From Lates calcarifer (Eukaryota > Chordata > Actinopteri > Centropomidae), in assembly GCF_001640805.2 (NCBI RefSeq), contig NC_066851.1, positions 6,866,712 through 6,930,711 on the forward strand: a stretch of 64,000 bases of DNA, given 5' to 3'. The notes under the pieces are model-generated. The model made no database searches and was not told the DNA's origin. It was given only the letters and a program-made list of their open reading frames with translations. The translations under genes and the position numbers were made by a program. Of this stretch, positions 61,284 through 64,000 are shown one piece after another. Each line of letters begins with the position of its first letter. Position 1 is the stretch's first letter.

Positions 61284-63559
61284 TCTGCCATTACTTTATA
61301 CAAAATGGCCTCTGTACTGTAATTCAGTTGTTCAGGTTTCAGGTGAGTGCCCTTATTGCCTTTTAACAATAAATTAAATAATCACCTAAGGTTATCAGAG
61401 ACAAAAACACTTTTGTTTGTTTTTCAGCCTGCTTGTAGGGTGGCACATCAATAATAAATAGATCTGGAAATTGCTGCAACCAGCTATAACAATAGGTCAG
61501 TAGTTTCTACAGTGTGTAGACACTGTACTACGATGAGTTTAACCATGATCTGGGTTTTGTTTGACTACATACATTAGAACAGCTCATACTTACTATTTAC
61601 TGCTACACAGAGTCTCCACATACACATTATCCCCCATTAAAACACTTTAAAAATTTAGTAAAATAAATGCTAGATGTGATACAGAGATGATAGTGATTAG
61701 AAATTTAATGGAGGTCGTGCTCTGTTTGCTACGTGGTTCAGACTAGCAGAATTTTGAGTGATTCACATAAGGAGGTTGTGGACTTTTTATACCCTACACT
61801 CTGTATGTAGGGTACTGTACTAGAGTACAAGTACTGTTTGATGCTATTGGTGAAGGTAGGAGACACAACTGTGTGATGAAAATAAAGCAATTCACAGCCA
61901 TAAAGTTTCTATTGAGGAACATAAATGATGCCTGAGGGGAAACAAACTAATCTAGCCTTCATGAGTGTGGTTTTAGTTTTACAATCTGCAGATGCCATTT
62001 GCAATTACATGTTATTGAAGAAGGGCAAACTGATATGAAGAGTGTAAGGAGTATTGTTGATGTGTTGTTGAGGAGAAAACTTTCTGTTATGGAGCAAATT
62101 GTGACTCGGGGTCATTACAGTAAAGAAAAATAAGTCTTGACTGGAGCTTTTACAGAGATGAAAATAACATTTTTGTATGTATTGCTGTGATTCTAAACTG
62201 CATAGAAAAATGGTAAAGCATTGCAAAATCAATAAGATTAATTCAATTAGAGTTTTAATACCTGATTTAAAAACCACACTGTGCTGCAATCTATTGAATT
62301 CATAAAGCAAAAAGTACTATTCATCTAGTTTTGAATAGGGGTTAGGTGATTAACATATAATGTCACCAAAACATTATATCGACCACTTTTTAAAATTTCC
62401 CCTTTTGTACATACATATTTTAACAATAACAGTGCAGCTTAAATTCAAAAGGAAAACACAATGCAGTTCTCATTATAACTTCAGCTTCAGTACATTCATT
62501 CAGCACAACTCTTTTGTGTCAGTTTTGTTTCCAGCATTTTGTAAGTGCTTCTGTGTGACAGTTTAGTTTTTTTTCTTTTCTAATTCATAACACATACTTG
62601 GGGCCATTTGGAATGAATAATAGTGAATAGTATTGATTTCCACAAATTCAGATGACTGTAGCCACATTTCATTAAATGAGCACAGGATTAATACTTGACA
62701 AATGAAAAGAGTCAAAGCACAATGTATCTGAAGACAGGAAAACAATCTCGTCCATAGCTTTCAGTTATATCACAGCATCTTCCCTGCAGTAGAATAGTAG
62801 ATATGAATCTCATCTTTTGAGCCAACATGGACAAAAAGTACTGAATGTGCTCAAGAAAAATGAAAATTTGAACAGCTACAATTCTATAATAACTGTACAA
62901 ACTCCATCTGCTGATGAAGATCATGTGATTGAAAGCTCCACAACAGCTTCTAAATATACCTAGTGGTGATTTGATTTTGTTTACTGTCAGCTTACTTAAT
63001 TAAATATTTGCTGTCTGTGCTAATTAATGTAAAATATATCATCTGGATATAATAGGAGTAGCAAAGATGCACTCACAGTGAACAAACACTGATAAAGATG
63101 CTGGTTATAGTGAGTGTGGCATGACTGTTGTTTGAGTGGCATTTATGTGATATGCAATGTAAGCTGAGCAAGGCAAGGTAAAGCTAAATAGTGAAAAAAA
63201 ATCCTCTACACAGGAAGATTTCTTTTGATTTAAGTGATTCAGAACTTGTTTGACCCTGACAGCTGCTGTTTTAAGTCTGATGACTGTAAGAATCAACCAG
63301 CCGTGCAATCCACTACTTTGCTGTCATTGCAAAGTCTCAGCAGAAGGATCTTGTACAAATCACCTCAGTGGTGATGCTGCAGTTTCCAAAATTGGAGGCA
63401 AAGTTGGTTTCCAACAGTCCCTCTAAGCCCATGTTCGAAATGACATTCTACATTTTATGTTTTTAACAGTTGATTACATGACTACTGGTATGTTAAAGAC
63501 TTTAGCATCTTTCAGCTTCTTTCACCCGCAACTTAAATGTTTTGGTTAGTTAGTGTTGT

Positions 63560-63690
63560 TTTCGAAAGCAGGCAGCTGCTTTCAGTGAAAAATCTCTAAA
63601 AATTTACCACCCTACAATGTATGGCAGACACACAATTAGCCTTAGCTAGAGTATCATTTCACAGCTTAAGAGCCAGATATTTCCCTCACA
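63560..63690 (+). repeat. AGAGCCAGATATTT-family repeat, partial copy
   Basis: It contains GCAGCTGCTTTCAGTGAAAA and AAGAGCCAGATATTTCCCTC, matching blocks of the 8667-9240 copy in the same order. Confidence 0.5.
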
Positions 63691-64000
63691 TTCAGTGTAT
63701 CAACTGTCAGTGTTGTATTTACATCTTGTATCTGCTGTACCCAAGTGTCCAGAATATTGCAGGTTTAATGAATATGTGGAGTTTTCCCACAAGCTAGGCA
63801 ACATTTTATTCCTGCCCTGTAGATTCTTGCCAAGGGGAATAAATAGTGGATTGTACCATCTAGAAATTAACCTTGTTGTTTTTTCCCATGTCTTTTTAAA
63901 TCAGAAATAACTTCCTCTGTGTTTCAAAGTAGCATCTTTGAACGGCCTCTTCTTCTTCGTTAATATACATCTGAACCAGAACGCTGCTTATGTGGCTTTG

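Larger units (their letters stand above)
60764..64000 (+). other. TPO intron 7 (start), running off the window
   Basis: No exon matching the next peroxidase segment (ITLRDYIP-ILG) was found, so the intron continues past 64000. It contains dispersed repeats at 60867-61015 and 63560-63690 and a G-rich tract at 61268-61283. The rest is AT-rich with nothing supported. Confidence 0.75.

Overview
This window is vertebrate nuclear DNA, almost certainly from a percomorph (spiny-rayed) teleost. It is AT-rich and built of short GT-AG exons in long introns. It contains degraded copies of several dispersed repeat families that I recall as common in percomorph genomes, plus a tRNA-derived SINE, a LINE reverse-transcriptase remnant, Tc1/mariner, hAT and small inverted-repeat DNA transposons. 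I see no prokaryotic-style operon, CRISPR array, rRNA or intact tRNA.

Two protein-coding genes are present, both on the + strand. (1) The 3' part of SNTG2 (gamma-2-syntrophin): 12 coding exons from 422 to the stop codon at 48200-48202. They encode 414 residues: the end of the PDZ domain, the linker, the split PH region and the C-terminal syntrophin-unique region. Exon phases join cleanly, so no coding exon between 422 and 48202 seems to be missing. The first ~125 codons lie upstream of the window. (2) The 5' part of TPO (thyroid peroxidase): seven coding exons from the signal-peptide exon (ATG at 54690) to 60763, covering the propeptide, distal haem pocket, calcium loop and catalytic Arg/Glu. 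The proximal-histidine half and the membrane anchor lie beyond 64000. SNTG2 next to TPO in the same orientation is the vertebrate arrangement I know (human 2p25.3), which supports calling SNTG2 rather than SNTG1.

Layout: 1-48202 SNTG2 exons and introns, with the largest introns at 3491-15620, 15746-25153, 28380-34509 and 35108-47059. Next come the SNTG2 3' UTR with AATAAA at 48927, and an intergenic stretch to about 54600 whose last kilobase holds a 391-bp transposon with 39/41-matching terminal repeats. A TATA-box promoter at 54601 follows, then TPO exons and introns to the window end. Transposon-derived sequence lies in the introns and the intergenic gap; no exon is interrupted by one.

No clearly novel multi-gene system was found. 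The observations most worth checking are a one-base reading-frame discrepancy at the start of TPO exon 3, the well-preserved inverted-repeat element just upstream of the TPO promoter, an upstream ORF overlapping the TPO start codon, a ~1-kb foldback-type element with duplicated terminal motifs at 16971-17997, and a 320-bp Tc1-type deletion derivative at 4990-5309. The two genes do unrelated jobs: SNTG2 is a dystrophin-complex adaptor and TPO iodinates thyroglobulin in thyroid follicles. Nothing in the sequence links them beyond adjacency.
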